From Paenibacillus piri (GTDB lineage: Bacteria; Bacillota; Bacilli; Paenibacillales; NBRC-103111), in NCBI RefSeq assembly GCF_004354045.1, contig NZ_SMRT01000004.1, positions 1 to 64,000 on the forward strand: a stretch of 64,000 nt of DNA. Reading direction: 5' to 3'. The notes under the pieces were generated by a model, which saw only the letters and a list, made by a program, of their open reading frames with translations, was not told where the DNA came from and ran no database searches. Shown here piece after piece: positions 25,266 to 33,337 of this stretch. Within the stretch, counting starts at the first letter, position 1. Each line of letters starts with the position of its first letter. The position numbers and the translations under genes are program-made.

Positions 25266-26273
25266 TTAGCTTGAAAAATGTTTGTCGGACAGGATCGATG
25301 GATTCACTAATTGCCGTATGGAATGGTTATTCCGTATAAAAAACTCATGAACCGCTTCATTCATAATGACAGCGCCATAATGGTCTACTTCATAAGAAGC
25401 GCCGGCAATGTGCGGAGTCGCATACACATTCGGCAAGCGGATCAGCTCATAATCAGAAGCCTGTGGAGGCTCATGCCAAAATACGTCCAGTACCGCACCC
25501 GCAATCCTGCTCTCCTTTAAAACGGAATACAGTGCGTCCCTATCCACCACGGAGGCCCGTGCGCTGTTAACCAGAATGGCATCGGACTTCATAAGTCCCA
25601 GCAGTTCATGACTGATAATCTTTTCCGTTTCCTGCGTAGCAGGCAGATGGATCGATACGACATCACTTGTCGAAAACAGCTGCTCCGCTGTGCATCGCTT
25701 GTATTCCGGATCCGGGTCCTCAGTTAGATAAGGGTCGAAAAACTGGATGTTGCATGAAAATTGCTTCAATAAATGGGCAACTTTTCGACCGACACCGCCA
25801 AACCCGACAATCCCTACAGTTCTGCCGCACAATTCATGACCGCGAAAATTCAAATAGGATTCATGTGCGTCCGCCTTCCAGCTCCCCTCCTTCAACCAAA
25901 GCTCGCTTTCTCTCATTTTCCGCAAAAACACGATAATGCCGGCCGCCACCATTTCAGCAACCGCCTGCGCATTGCGCGCCGGAGTGTTAAAAACAGGAAT
26001 GCCCAGACGGGTAGCTTCCGCGATATCGACATTGGATGGAGTTCCTCTGCACACGCCAATAAAGCTTAGCTTCGCTGCATTCATAACTTCAGCATCCACA
26101 TGATCATGCTCCGTAATTAAGGCATCGGCTCCGGTTTCTTGAAGAAGCTGAATCAATTCCTTGGCATAATAAGCCCGTCCATGCGGTTTCCAGGGCCGAA
26201 AATGGATGTTCCCGATAGGATCGAGTCCTTTAAGCGTTGCTTCTGTATAAGGGGCTGTCACTAAAATATTCAT
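25266..26273 (-). CDS. D-2-hydroxyacid dehydrogenase (PGDH-like)
   Basis: A 335-residue NAD-dependent dehydrogenase of the D-isomer 2-hydroxyacid family. The Rossmann domain shows GRTVGIVGFGGVGRKVAHLL near residue 150. Catalytic residues lie in NSARASVVDRDAL (Arg), FWHEPPQ (Glu) and ATPHIAGAS (His). N-terminal segment FIGVCRGTPSNVDIAEATRL is typical. It might oxidise or reduce a sugar-derived hydroxyacid in the pathway. AAGGTGAATAATGC precedes the ATG. It lies between the MgtC-like gene and the first FGGY kinase, 33-65 bases from each neighbour. Confidence 0.88.
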   Translation of the reverse strand: MNILVTAPYTEATLKGLDPIGNIHFRPWKPHGRAYYAKELIQLLQETGADALITEHDHVDAEVMNAAKLSFIGVCRGTPSNVDIAEATRLGIPVFNTPARNAQAVAEMVAAGIIVFLRKMRESELWLKEGSWKADAHESYLNFRGHELCGRTVGIVGFGGVGRKVAHLLKQFSCNIQFFDPYLTEDPDPEYKRCTAEQLFSTSDVVSIHLPATQETEKIISHELLGLMKSDAILVNSARASVVDRDALYSVLKESRIAGAVLDVFWHEPPQASDYELIRLPNVYATPHIAGASYEVDHYGAVIMNEAVHEFFIRNNHSIRQLVNPSILSDKHFSS

Positions 26274-26338
26274 GCATTATTCACCTTACCCTTGTTATTC
26301 AAACTACGCCGAAACGCAAGCGTGTTTATCAATTGACC

Positions 26339-27109
26339 TCAACCGTCCAACCCGAAAGGCTTGAAGGGCTTGCCCTCAACGACTATGGGCTTTATCATCT
26401 CGATCTCATAAATCTCCGGCATAGCCGCTACTTTATCCATAGCTATTGTCAGCAGGTCGATGCTGCTGGAACGCAGCCTCATATTTAATTCAATCGCAAG
26501 CAAGGTTCCATCCTTTTGGGGCGAGTCATCCGTTTGCGTCATTTGCACATTTTTGATTTGAATGCCAAAACTGCTCAGCTCTGCGGCAATTTGTCCGAGG
26601 ATACCCGGCCGATCGACGATTTTAACTCTTATTTCCTGAGTCCGCCGGTGCAGCATCATATGCTTTTCCCACTTGTTCAGGACGAATAAGCAGATCCATA
26701 CTAATGTGGTGGCAAGTACGGCAGGATAATAAAAACCGGCTCCTACGGAAAGCCCGATTGACGCTATCACCCAGATCGAAGCCGCGGTTGTCAAACCGCT
26801 TACAAAGCTGCCGGTTCGCATAATGGCGCCTGCACCCAGGAAGCCAATCCCGCTGATGACCTGGGCGGCAAGCCTCGCCGGGTCCACCCGGACATTTAAT
26901 TCATTAACGAATTGATTGAACCCGTGAATCGAGAGCAGCATGATGGTTGCGGAACCGATACAAACCAAAATATGCGTGCGAAGTCCCGCAGCATGGTTAT
27001 TCAATTCCCTCTCCAGACCAATAACCCCGCCCAATATCATGGATAAACATATGCGGAACGTCAGTTCCAAATGGGTAATATGCCATACGCTTTCTGCCAC
27101 TTCAAACAT
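26339..27109 (-). CDS. MgtC/SapB family membrane protein
   Basis: A 256-residue protein with an N-terminal MgtC/SapB domain: RICLSMILGGVIGLERELNN, LRTHILVCIGSATIML, QVISGIGFLGAGAIMR and GLTTAASIWVIASIGLSVGA, in four to five membrane helices. The C-terminal 100 residues are cytosolic and resemble an ACT-like domain (IRVKIVDRPGILGQIAAELS). MgtC proteins are linked to growth at low magnesium and, in Salmonella, to restraint of phosphate uptake. Its place among four phosphoesterases suggests a role in phosphate or magnesium balance while phosphate esters are being broken down; that is inference. Ribosome site weak (GAAAGG). Confidence 0.9.
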   Translation of the reverse strand: MFEVAESVWHITHLELTFRICLSMILGGVIGLERELNNHAAGLRTHILVCIGSATIMLLSIHGFNQFVNELNVRVDPARLAAQVISGIGFLGAGAIMRTGSFVSGLTTAASIWVIASIGLSVGAGFYYPAVLATTLVWICLFVLNKWEKHMMLHRRTQEIRVKIVDRPGILGQIAAELSSFGIQIKNVQMTQTDDSPQKDGTLLAIELNMRLRSSSIDLLTIAMDKVAAMPEIYEIEMIKPIVVEGKPFKPFGLDG

Positions 27110-27176
27110 CCTTTCACACAGAAACCGGAATAAAAGATTACCGTGTTACAGCAGTGACGGGACTGGCAATCCGTCT

Positions 27177-27986
27177 CTACAAAGCAATTTTTTGCAGCTG
27201 CTTTTGTCTGAAATAAACCCAATGATCGAACCCGATTTCTTTCAGCTTGCTTCGTACCTGCTCAAAATCATCGCCTACCCGCTCCGGCACATGCGCATCG
27301 GATCCGAAAGTAACGGGGACACCGAAATATAAAGCGCGCTCAAGTATCGAATCCGACGGATACCATCCGCCGCAATCTTTTGTTTTCCCCGACGTGTTAA
27401 TTTCTATCGCAACCTGGCACTGTCCGATCACCTGAAGGGTTTGATCGACTGCATTCGTTGGAATGTCGGATATTTCCGGACAAAAACCTTTTAATGCATC
27501 GATGTGTCCGAGTATTTCAAACATTCCGCTTCGGGCCGATTGTGCAATCAATCCGAAATACGCCTCCTTTTGCTGCCGCAATTGTTGTTCGTCCAATCCG
27601 TCCCAACGGCTTCTGTCGAAAATGGATGTGTCGCCAAGCCAATGAATCGATCCGATCCTATAATCAAAAGGGTATTTATCGTAAACAGCTTTATAAATCT
27701 CTGCATGCTCTGCAAAGAAATCCGATTCCACGCCGAGCAAAACTTCGATTTTATCCTTATACGCTTCCTTGAGCTCCAGCACCTCCCGGATATACCGGGG
27801 AAACTCGCTTTTGGCCATCGAAATGCTCGGATGCAAATGATCGGAAGCGCTTCCGAAGAACGGAGAATGATCCGAAATCCCAATGATGGATAATCCGCTG
27901 CCGATTGCCGATTCGATATAATCCCGAATTTCCCCCTGCGCGTGACCGCACCTTGCATGATGCGTATGTAAATCAAATCGGGTCAT
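27177..27986 (-). CDS. PHP-domain phosphoesterase (HisJ-like)
   Basis: A 269-residue protein of the PHP family, histidinol-phosphatase type. Metal-binding motifs are FDLHTHHARCGHAQGE at the start, IIGISDHSPF, LLGVESDFF, SIHWLGD, ILGHIDALKG and TFGSDAHVPERVG. No other his genes are present, so histidine synthesis is unlikely to be its role here; it probably hydrolyses a sugar or polyol phosphate. I placed the start at 27986 (MTRFDLHTH) because GGGAG is eight bases upstream; an ATG at 28001 would add five residues. It follows the GDPD gene by 15 bases. Confidence 0.88.
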   Translation of the reverse strand: MTRFDLHTHHARCGHAQGEIRDYIESAIGSGLSIIGISDHSPFFGSASDHLHPSISMAKSEFPRYIREVLELKEAYKDKIEVLLGVESDFFAEHAEIYKAVYDKYPFDYRIGSIHWLGDTSIFDRSRWDGLDEQQLRQQKEAYFGLIAQSARSGMFEILGHIDALKGFCPEISDIPTNAVDQTLQVIGQCQVAIEINTSGKTKDCGGWYPSDSILERALYFGVPVTFGSDAHVPERVGDDFEQVRSKLKEIGFDHWVYFRQKQLQKIAL

Positions 27987-28001
27987 GTTCGCCACTCCCA
28001 T

Positions 28002-28709
28002 TTAAAGTTCGTTTTCGACAATCGATTTATATAATTCCAAATGATTGGTAGTAATGAGTGCAGAAGGGAATCTCTTGCGCACAAGCCGCATATCTTCCTC
28101 GGTATCGATGGGCCATGCAACGAGAATGCAGCCATTATCCTCCATCATTTGGTAATATTCATCGGTTATATAAGGAAGTTTCACAGACATATATTTAGCG
28201 TTGATTTGCTTCATATAATCGAATATGTAAGGCATACTGCCTATAAACGAAACGCCCAGAGCAACATCTTTGGACAATTTGCGAAAATTGTTTAAGCAAA
28301 AATGGTCTAATGACAGAAGATATACCTGATCCATCATGTCTGTTTTATGGATGGCATCAAGCACGGCCTGCTCCAGGCCACTGTAAAAATTTCCTGTTTG
28401 TTTAATGTCAATGTTTACTGCCATTTGCCCTCTGACCAAGAGCAGGGCTTCTTCCAGAGTAGGAATCGTTTCCTCGCCGATTCTAAACTGCTTAAGCTCC
28501 TTTAACGTATAATCCTTAATGTAGCCGGAACCGTCCGTCAAACGGTCGAGTGTTGCATCATGCATGAGAACAGGGATGCCATCCTTGCTTAAATGGACAT
28601 CCAGCTCAAGCTGGGTAAACGAAAGGTCCAGGGCAGCCTGATAAGATTGCAGAGTATTCTCATTATATTTCGCCGGGTAACCTCGATGCGCAATCGCATT
28701 TATCTTCAC
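28002..28709 (-). CDS. Glycerophosphodiester phosphodiesterase (GDPD)
   Basis: A 235-residue cytosolic GDPD of the UgpQ type. It has the catalytic IAHRGYPAKYNENTLQSY (His8, Arg9, Glu17), the metal ligands in LELDVHLSKDGIPVLMHD, and AVNIDIK for the third acidic ligand. The reaction is hydrolysis of glycerophosphodiesters to sn-glycerol 3-phosphate and an alcohol. No signal peptide, so the substrate must be imported, matching the UgpB-like transporter. GTG start with AAGGAG eight bases upstream. It is the first gene of the long operon, downstream of a cre box. The compact glycerol-loop insertion region should be checked before assuming glycerol specificity. Confidence 0.92.
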   Translation of the reverse strand: MKINAIAHRGYPAKYNENTLQSYQAALDLSFTQLELDVHLSKDGIPVLMHDATLDRLTDGSGYIKDYTLKELKQFRIGEETIPTLEEALLLVRGQMAVNIDIKQTGNFYSGLEQAVLDAIHKTDMMDQVYLLSLDHFCLNNFRKLSKDVALGVSFIGSMPYIFDYMKQINAKYMSVKLPYITDEYYQMMEDNGCILVAWPIDTEEDMRLVRKRFPSALITTNHLELYKSIVENEL

Positions 28710-28772
28710 TGGTTATTCTCCTTATCCATAAAAATATCAATCTATTGAATCCGACACTGTTTGTTCTACAAA

Positions 28773-28786
28773 TGAAAGCGATATCA
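28773..28786. promoter_or_regulatory. Perfect CcpA cre site
   Basis: TGAAAGCGATATCA fits the cre consensus TGWAANCGNTNWCA at every fixed position. It lies 64 bases upstream of the first gene of the operon. CcpA with HPr-Ser-P would repress at this position when a preferred sugar is present, which fits a carbohydrate catabolic operon. Confidence 0.75.
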
Positions 28787-28794
28787 ATTCCGTT

Positions 28795-28808
28795 GTAAAC
28801 AGGTTTAC
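28795..28808. promoter_or_regulatory. Palindromic operator candidate
   Basis: GTAAAC-AG-GTTTAC, a perfect 14-base palindrome eight bases upstream of the cre site in the operon control region. A second regulator could bind here, the operon's SorC protein being one candidate, but it does not match the TGTTATTTA repeats near the sorC-like gene. The rest of 28809-29034 shows no gene; it holds duplicated ACATTCTAGTGCTTAA segments (about 28978-29007) and AGTGA-N5-TCACT. Confidence 0.45.
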
Positions 28809-29034
28809 CTTCGTCATGAACTATTAAAAATAACGGCCACCTCCCATTGTATTCGTGAACAAATGTCCATATATAAGTAATTTGCTCTCGTTTTCCATAT
28901 AGTAACATGAATGTGTCTACTTTTCAACAACAATTCTAGACCGTTTCATAGTGACATTTTCACTGACGATTGACGCAACATTCTAGTGCTTAACATTCTA
29001 GTGCTTAATTACTGTGTTTTGCTTCGGATTAACC

Positions 29035-30120
29035 CTATGCCCGCTTCCTAATGAACAGGATCGACAACCCTAAGAGCATCAGCGGGACCGCCGCTCCCAT
29101 TAAGATGTTAAGCGGCACGTATACGCGGAATAGAAAATCCCTGATCTCCTCATGGTTTCTTACGAACAGGAGCGAGCCTACCCCGACCAACCATCCACAA
29201 GGTACGACCAAATAACGATATGTCGTCAGCTTAAGCATCTGTGCGGTTCCAAGACAGAGCCCATAATAAAATATGGATATACGGAACATCAGCCCTACGG
29301 TCCAGAACAATATGGCAATAGCATCGAACCGATTCAGGATTTCGCCTATTTCAATATATCGAACCTCGGAAAATGTCGGAAACGTCATTTTGGCCGCTTC
29401 TAAAGGTCCGAATGTTGCAATGGGACCCGTAATCGGTCCGAGAAAGAAAATCAGATTGACGAAGGCTGCTGCAACGTTTACTTTGAGAAGCTTGGCAGGC
29501 TGTTGAACATAAGGAAGCACCATTCCCATGATTGCAAATTCTCCCAACCATCCCATCACCGACAACGCTCCTAAACCGACGGGTGCGGCGCCTCTGCTCA
29601 TGATGGGAAGCAGATTGGAGTAATCCTTGCTGCCCATTGTCATAAATGCTACAAACATGGCCGTGACAACCAGTATAGGCAGCATGATTTGATTCATCCT
29701 CGCTATCGTCTCGAGCCCGAGGAATACGGTGTAAGCGCATAGAAGAACAATGACGACGATAAAAGCGGGCAGCGGGGTTTCCACCATGATCAGTTTATAG
29801 GTTTCCGCAAAAAGACGTACTGCCAAAACGGTCATGATCCAGAAATACAACAAGTAGATTGCGGCAGCTATTTTGCCGGGCCACGAAAAGCGGAGGCACA
29901 AAATTTCTACTATCGTAAGCCCGGGGAAGCGCTGTGACAGTCGGGTCAGCCCGATAATTCCGAGGAGTCCGAGCAGGGTACCTATTATCCCTGCAATCCA
30001 GCCGTCCTGTCTGCTCTGACTGATGACCAAGGTCAATATAATTAAATGTCCCATAATAGTAAGACTCGTAACGGTCAGCATGGCGGATTGGTTATTACTG
30101 ATTTTACCGGACTCAATCAT
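29035..30120 (-). CDS. gerAB: Spore germination receptor B subunit (GerAB/GerKB family)
   Basis: A 361-residue integral membrane protein with about ten helices, of the spore-germination permease family related to amino acid transporters. The start (KISNNQSAMLTVTSLTIMGH) and the middle (LCAYTVFLGLETIARMNQIM; RYIEIGEILNRFDAIAILFW) match the family. In the spore inner membrane the B subunit holds the germinant-binding pocket. It is the last gene of operon 1 (A 31590-33143, C 30347-31564, D 30134-30343, B), 13 bases after the small D-like gene. Confidence 0.9.
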   Translation of the reverse strand: MIESGKISNNQSAMLTVTSLTIMGHLIILTLVISQSRQDGWIAGIIGTLLGLLGIIGLTRLSQRFPGLTIVEILCLRFSWPGKIAAAIYLLYFWIMTVLAVRLFAETYKLIMVETPLPAFIVVIVLLCAYTVFLGLETIARMNQIMLPILVVTAMFVAFMTMGSKDYSNLLPIMSRGAAPVGLGALSVMGWLGEFAIMGMVLPYVQQPAKLLKVNVAAAFVNLIFFLGPITGPIATFGPLEAAKMTFPTFSEVRYIEIGEILNRFDAIAILFWTVGLMFRISIFYYGLCLGTAQMLKLTTYRYLVVPCGWLVGVGSLLFVRNHEEIRDFLFRVYVPLNILMGAAVPLMLLGLSILFIRKRA

Positions 30121-30133
30121 AGCTGGGCTCCTC

Positions 30134-30343
30134 CTACCAGGGAATCAACGATAACATGATCTTTGCGACAGATGGAACGGGAAAGCGATAAATGACGGCG
30201 ACAGCCCCTGTTACCGCCAGAGCGGTAATGAGAGCTTGGGCAAGCACCGTTTTGAATTGTTTGTTTTGAATTAAAAGACGGCAATGCGTACCTGCCGAAC
30301 CTGCTGCAAGTATAACAACGAATGTGCATAATACCAGTTGCAT
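30134..30343 (-). CDS. Small two-TM germination protein (GerXD-like)
   Basis: A 69-residue protein with two hydrophobic helices (LVLCTFVVILAAGSAG; VLAQALITALAVTGAVAVIY). Short two-helix proteins of this size occur in some Bacillus and Paenibacillus gerA-type operons, are called D subunits and modulate receptor output. It sits between the C and B genes with only three bases after gerC, so it belongs to the operon. A protein of similar size and layout lies at the same place in the third operon (39305-39538). Confidence 0.7.
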   Translation of the reverse strand: MQLVLCTFVVILAAGSAGTHCRLLIQNKQFKTVLAQALITALAVTGAVAVIYRFPVPSVAKIMLSLIPW

Positions 30344-30346
30344 AGG

Positions 30347-31564
30347 TCACCTCGACTCATCCGTCTGCAGAGGGTCCGTAATCAAGCCGTAACGTCCGAT
30401 AGCAGCCGAGATTTTCACATGAACCTTCATGTTTTTTAAGCCGTCTTCTCTCCAGTCAAGCTTTAGCCTGTCCCATTCCCGGGGATATTTCTTGTAGATG
30501 ACGTCGCCGAATTGAAAAATATCGGCGCCCCACTCCTTTTGGCCTTTTTGCAGCGCTTTATCAATATTCTTCCTTATTTCTTGCTCCAACAAGCCGTTCC
30601 ATATTTCGATCTGCTTGGAATTCAAATGAATGCCAGGGCAAGTGATTTCATCAATTTCCGCATTGGCGTTGATCGTTACGTCCATTTCCAGGCTTCCATT
30701 GACGATTTTCGGCGACTTCCGTGACAATACCTTCGTAAATTGCAGGTTGACCGTACCGGCTTCGTTTTTCGTGCAAGGGATCTCCACGATTCCTCCTTTT
30801 ACTTTATCGAGTAAAAACAATACGCCGCGGGTTTCTTCCTTGTTCATCCAGCCCGCAAAACGGTTCTGTCTAAAAACGGCCGCCCCTCTTATGCTCACAG
30901 CGGGGGTTTTCTCGTTGTTTTTCCGAATTTCCACTCCTTTTTCTATGGAAGGGCTGATTTCACCCGTTATGTGATCCCTCGTCTCGCTGGACATGTCTTG
31001 AGCGAAATGCGCGACATCGTTGACGAGCGTCATCGCTGTTTTTTGACTCAATCTGATGATGCCGCGCACTTCGGCCCCCATACTTCCTTGCAGGTTAGGC
31101 TTCAATGCAATAATTTCCGACGCTTTTCCTTTGGTGACAAGCAACTCTATATTGTTGCGGAACTCGTGCTGTCTCAGCATAATATCGAGGGCTGGCACCA
31201 TCTTCTCCTTTGCCGCCTCTTGCCCGACAATAATCGCCTGCAGATGCGACCAATATATTTTTTTAGGGAGGGCGCTCGATAGTTTGCGTATCGAATCGTA
31301 CAGACCTTTCCCGGTTGAAGTAGCTACCAGCACAGGAGGCTCCATACGTCCGGTCCCCTGCATCCCTCCTGAGGAAACCACCGGTTGAACGATCAATGCA
31401 CTCACATGAAAATTGCCGGACGCGTCAAGATCAATCCCGAGCATCGTAATGATCGCCAATTTATTGATTTCGTAGCTGCTCCAGCAGCCTGTAAGTAAAC
31501 TGATGATAAGCAAGAGGGATAACAAGCCGGAGCAGGAACGAGTACGGAGCAATCGTTTGTTCAT
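30347..31564 (-). CDS. gerAC: Spore germination receptor C subunit (Ger(x)C lipoprotein)
   Basis: A 405-residue lipoprotein. The signal ends in the lipobox LTGC followed by WSSYEINKLAIITMLGID, the standard Ger(x)C opening. Later blocks are YWSHLQAIIVGQEAAKE, ISIRGAAVFRQ-like VSIRGAAVFRQNRFAGWMNK, and the C-terminal WGADIFQFGDVIYKKYPREW. The C subunit is anchored to the outer face of the spore inner membrane and is needed for receptor function. The lipid Cys depends on Lgt. It follows gerAA by 25 bases. Confidence 0.93.
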   Translation of the reverse strand: MNKRLLRTRSCSGLLSLLLIISLLTGCWSSYEINKLAIITMLGIDLDASGNFHVSALIVQPVVSSGGMQGTGRMEPPVLVATSTGKGLYDSIRKLSSALPKKIYWSHLQAIIVGQEAAKEKMVPALDIMLRQHEFRNNIELLVTKGKASEIIALKPNLQGSMGAEVRGIIRLSQKTAMTLVNDVAHFAQDMSSETRDHITGEISPSIEKGVEIRKNNEKTPAVSIRGAAVFRQNRFAGWMNKEETRGVLFLLDKVKGGIVEIPCTKNEAGTVNLQFTKVLSRKSPKIVNGSLEMDVTINANAEIDEITCPGIHLNSKQIEIWNGLLEQEIRKNIDKALQKGQKEWGADIFQFGDVIYKKYPREWDRLKLDWREDGLKNMKVHVKISAAIGRYGLITDPLQTDESR

Positions 31565-31589
31565 CTATTACCTCCATCTAGAGCCGCCT

Positions 31590-33143
31590 TTACGGCTCGG
31601 GCGGTAAAGGCGGCTCGTTATTGCTTCGCTGCAAATTATTGTCGGCCAAGACAGGGTTTCGTTTTTTCATCGACCACCAGGGGGCACGGATAAGCACGTC
31701 CTTCCAGCCTTCTTTGGCGCTAGGCGTTACCGGAGACAAATACGGAACGCCGAAAGATCGAAGACTGCACAAATGCGCCAGAAGTAGCATGAGTCCGACC
31801 AGAATGCCCATTAGACCGAAAAGTCCAGCCAATATGAGCATGGGGAAATTGCCGTAACGGAACACCTGCATAAAGGAGTAATTCGGCAGGATGAACGTAG
31901 TCAAGGCTGTGAGAGCGACGACGATAACCATCAGCGCCCCGACCAATCCCGCTTGTACGGCGGCTTGACCGATGACGAGCGTTCCGACGATCGTGACGGC
32001 GTTGCCGACCGCTTTGGGCATGCGCAACCCCGCTTCCCGCACCACCTCGAAGGTTAGCTGCATGAACAGCGCTTCTATCATAACCGGGAACGGCAGATCC
32101 TCTCTGGAGCCAGCCACGCGAATGAGCAGAGGCGTCTGCATGACATCCTGATGTATCGTCGTGACGGCGACATAAAAAGCTGGAAGCAGCATCGCGATGA
32201 TAGCTCCGAATACCCGGATGAGTCGAATAATGGAAGCGGTATAGAAGCTATCGTAGTAGTCCTCGTTCGACTGAAAAAATTCTACAAAAAGAGCCGGCAC
32301 AGTCAATACGAACGGAGTGCCGTCCGTTACTATGGCGACTTTGCCTTCCAGCAAGTCTCCGCAAACCCGATCCGGACGTTCGGAATTATAAATGGTCGGG
32401 AAAGGAGAATACGGTCCGTCCGCGATCAATTCTTCGATATAGTTGCTTTCGAGGATGGCGTCGATATTAATGTCGGTCAAACGCCGGCGCACTTCCTCAA
32501 CGATGCTTTCCTCGGCAATATCTTCAACATAGACGATAGCCAGTCGGGTATGCGATTGCTTGCCTACCGTCAAATATTGGACTTTTAAGGAAGAAGATTG
32601 TATTCTTCGCCGCAATAACAAAATATTCGTGTCGATCCGTTCGACGAACCCTTCCCGTGGACCGCGTACGACTTGGTCCGTGTTCGGCTCTGCGATGGAT
32701 CTCCCGTTGCTATTGGCTGTCGGGAACATAAAAACGGAGTGACATTCTTCCAAAAGAAGAATGGCGCAGCCCGATAAAATGCCGCTGATTACCGTCCGGG
32801 CGTCCTTGACATCGGCAACCTTGCCCAGCAAAAACCGGGTGCTTAATACGTTCAGCAGATGGGTCGGATCCGGTTTCGCCGCTGATTCCGACAACAGTTC
32901 GAACAGCACCCCCTGAACTTCTGAAAGAGCTTCATTAGAGGCTATTTCCTTCAAAAAAACAAGCGTTCCCTTACCATATCCACGGTTCAACGGCTGAAAA
33001 ACGATGTCATCGCAATATTGAAACCTCTGTTTCAGCACCTCTATCGTTAAGGGCGTATCTGAGCGATTTGTCTCGATTAGCTGTCGAGTCTTTATATTTT
33101 GCGAAGCATTTCCAAACAGCGGCCATTTTTTCACGTTCGGCAC
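31590..33143 (-). CDS. gerAA: Spore germination receptor A subunit (GerA family)
   Basis: A 517-residue protein: soluble N-terminal half (residues 1-280) and membrane C-terminal half with about five helices. Family blocks are VVRGPREGFVERIDTNILLL, the central YIEELIADGPYSPFPTIYNS and ERPDRVCGDLLEGKVAIVTD, and the C-terminal HLCSLRSFGVPYLSPVTPSA. A subunits form an oligomeric, ion-conducting germinant-gated channel in current models. It is the first gene of operon 1 and divergent from the A gene of operon 2, 194 bases away; a sigma-G promoter is expected there but I could not fix one. Confidence 0.95.
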   Translation of the reverse strand: MPNVKKWPLFGNASQNIKTRQLIETNRSDTPLTIEVLKQRFQYCDDIVFQPLNRGYGKGTLVFLKEIASNEALSEVQGVLFELLSESAAKPDPTHLLNVLSTRFLLGKVADVKDARTVISGILSGCAILLLEECHSVFMFPTANSNGRSIAEPNTDQVVRGPREGFVERIDTNILLLRRRIQSSSLKVQYLTVGKQSHTRLAIVYVEDIAEESIVEEVRRRLTDINIDAILESNYIEELIADGPYSPFPTIYNSERPDRVCGDLLEGKVAIVTDGTPFVLTVPALFVEFFQSNEDYYDSFYTASIIRLIRVFGAIIAMLLPAFYVAVTTIHQDVMQTPLLIRVAGSREDLPFPVMIEALFMQLTFEVVREAGLRMPKAVGNAVTIVGTLVIGQAAVQAGLVGALMVIVVALTALTTFILPNYSFMQVFRYGNFPMLILAGLFGLMGILVGLMLLLAHLCSLRSFGVPYLSPVTPSAKEGWKDVLIRAPWWSMKKRNPVLADNNLQRSNNEPPLPPEP

Positions 33144-33337
33144 ACCTCCGATCCCTCATCTCGTTTGATAGCATTTCCAATTCACGAATAACTATGTAAA
33201 AAATGGACAGTCATAATCACCATAATACAAATACGCACGACCACGCTGGTTCGCTGTGGACAAATGCTATATATCGAAGTCGAACCTGCATAAATTTCAC
33301 TGTAATGGGAATTTCTAAAGAAAGGAGGGGTATGCTT

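Noticed and set aside
27177..27986. Histidine biosynthesis gene (hisJ)
   Set aside because: The fold is HisJ-like but the context is phosphoester catabolism, with no other his genes; the family includes many unrelated phosphoesterases.
33144..33337. Sigma-G promoters between the divergent gerAA genes
   Set aside because: A CATAATA box is present, but no -35 at 17-18 bases could be fixed on either strand.
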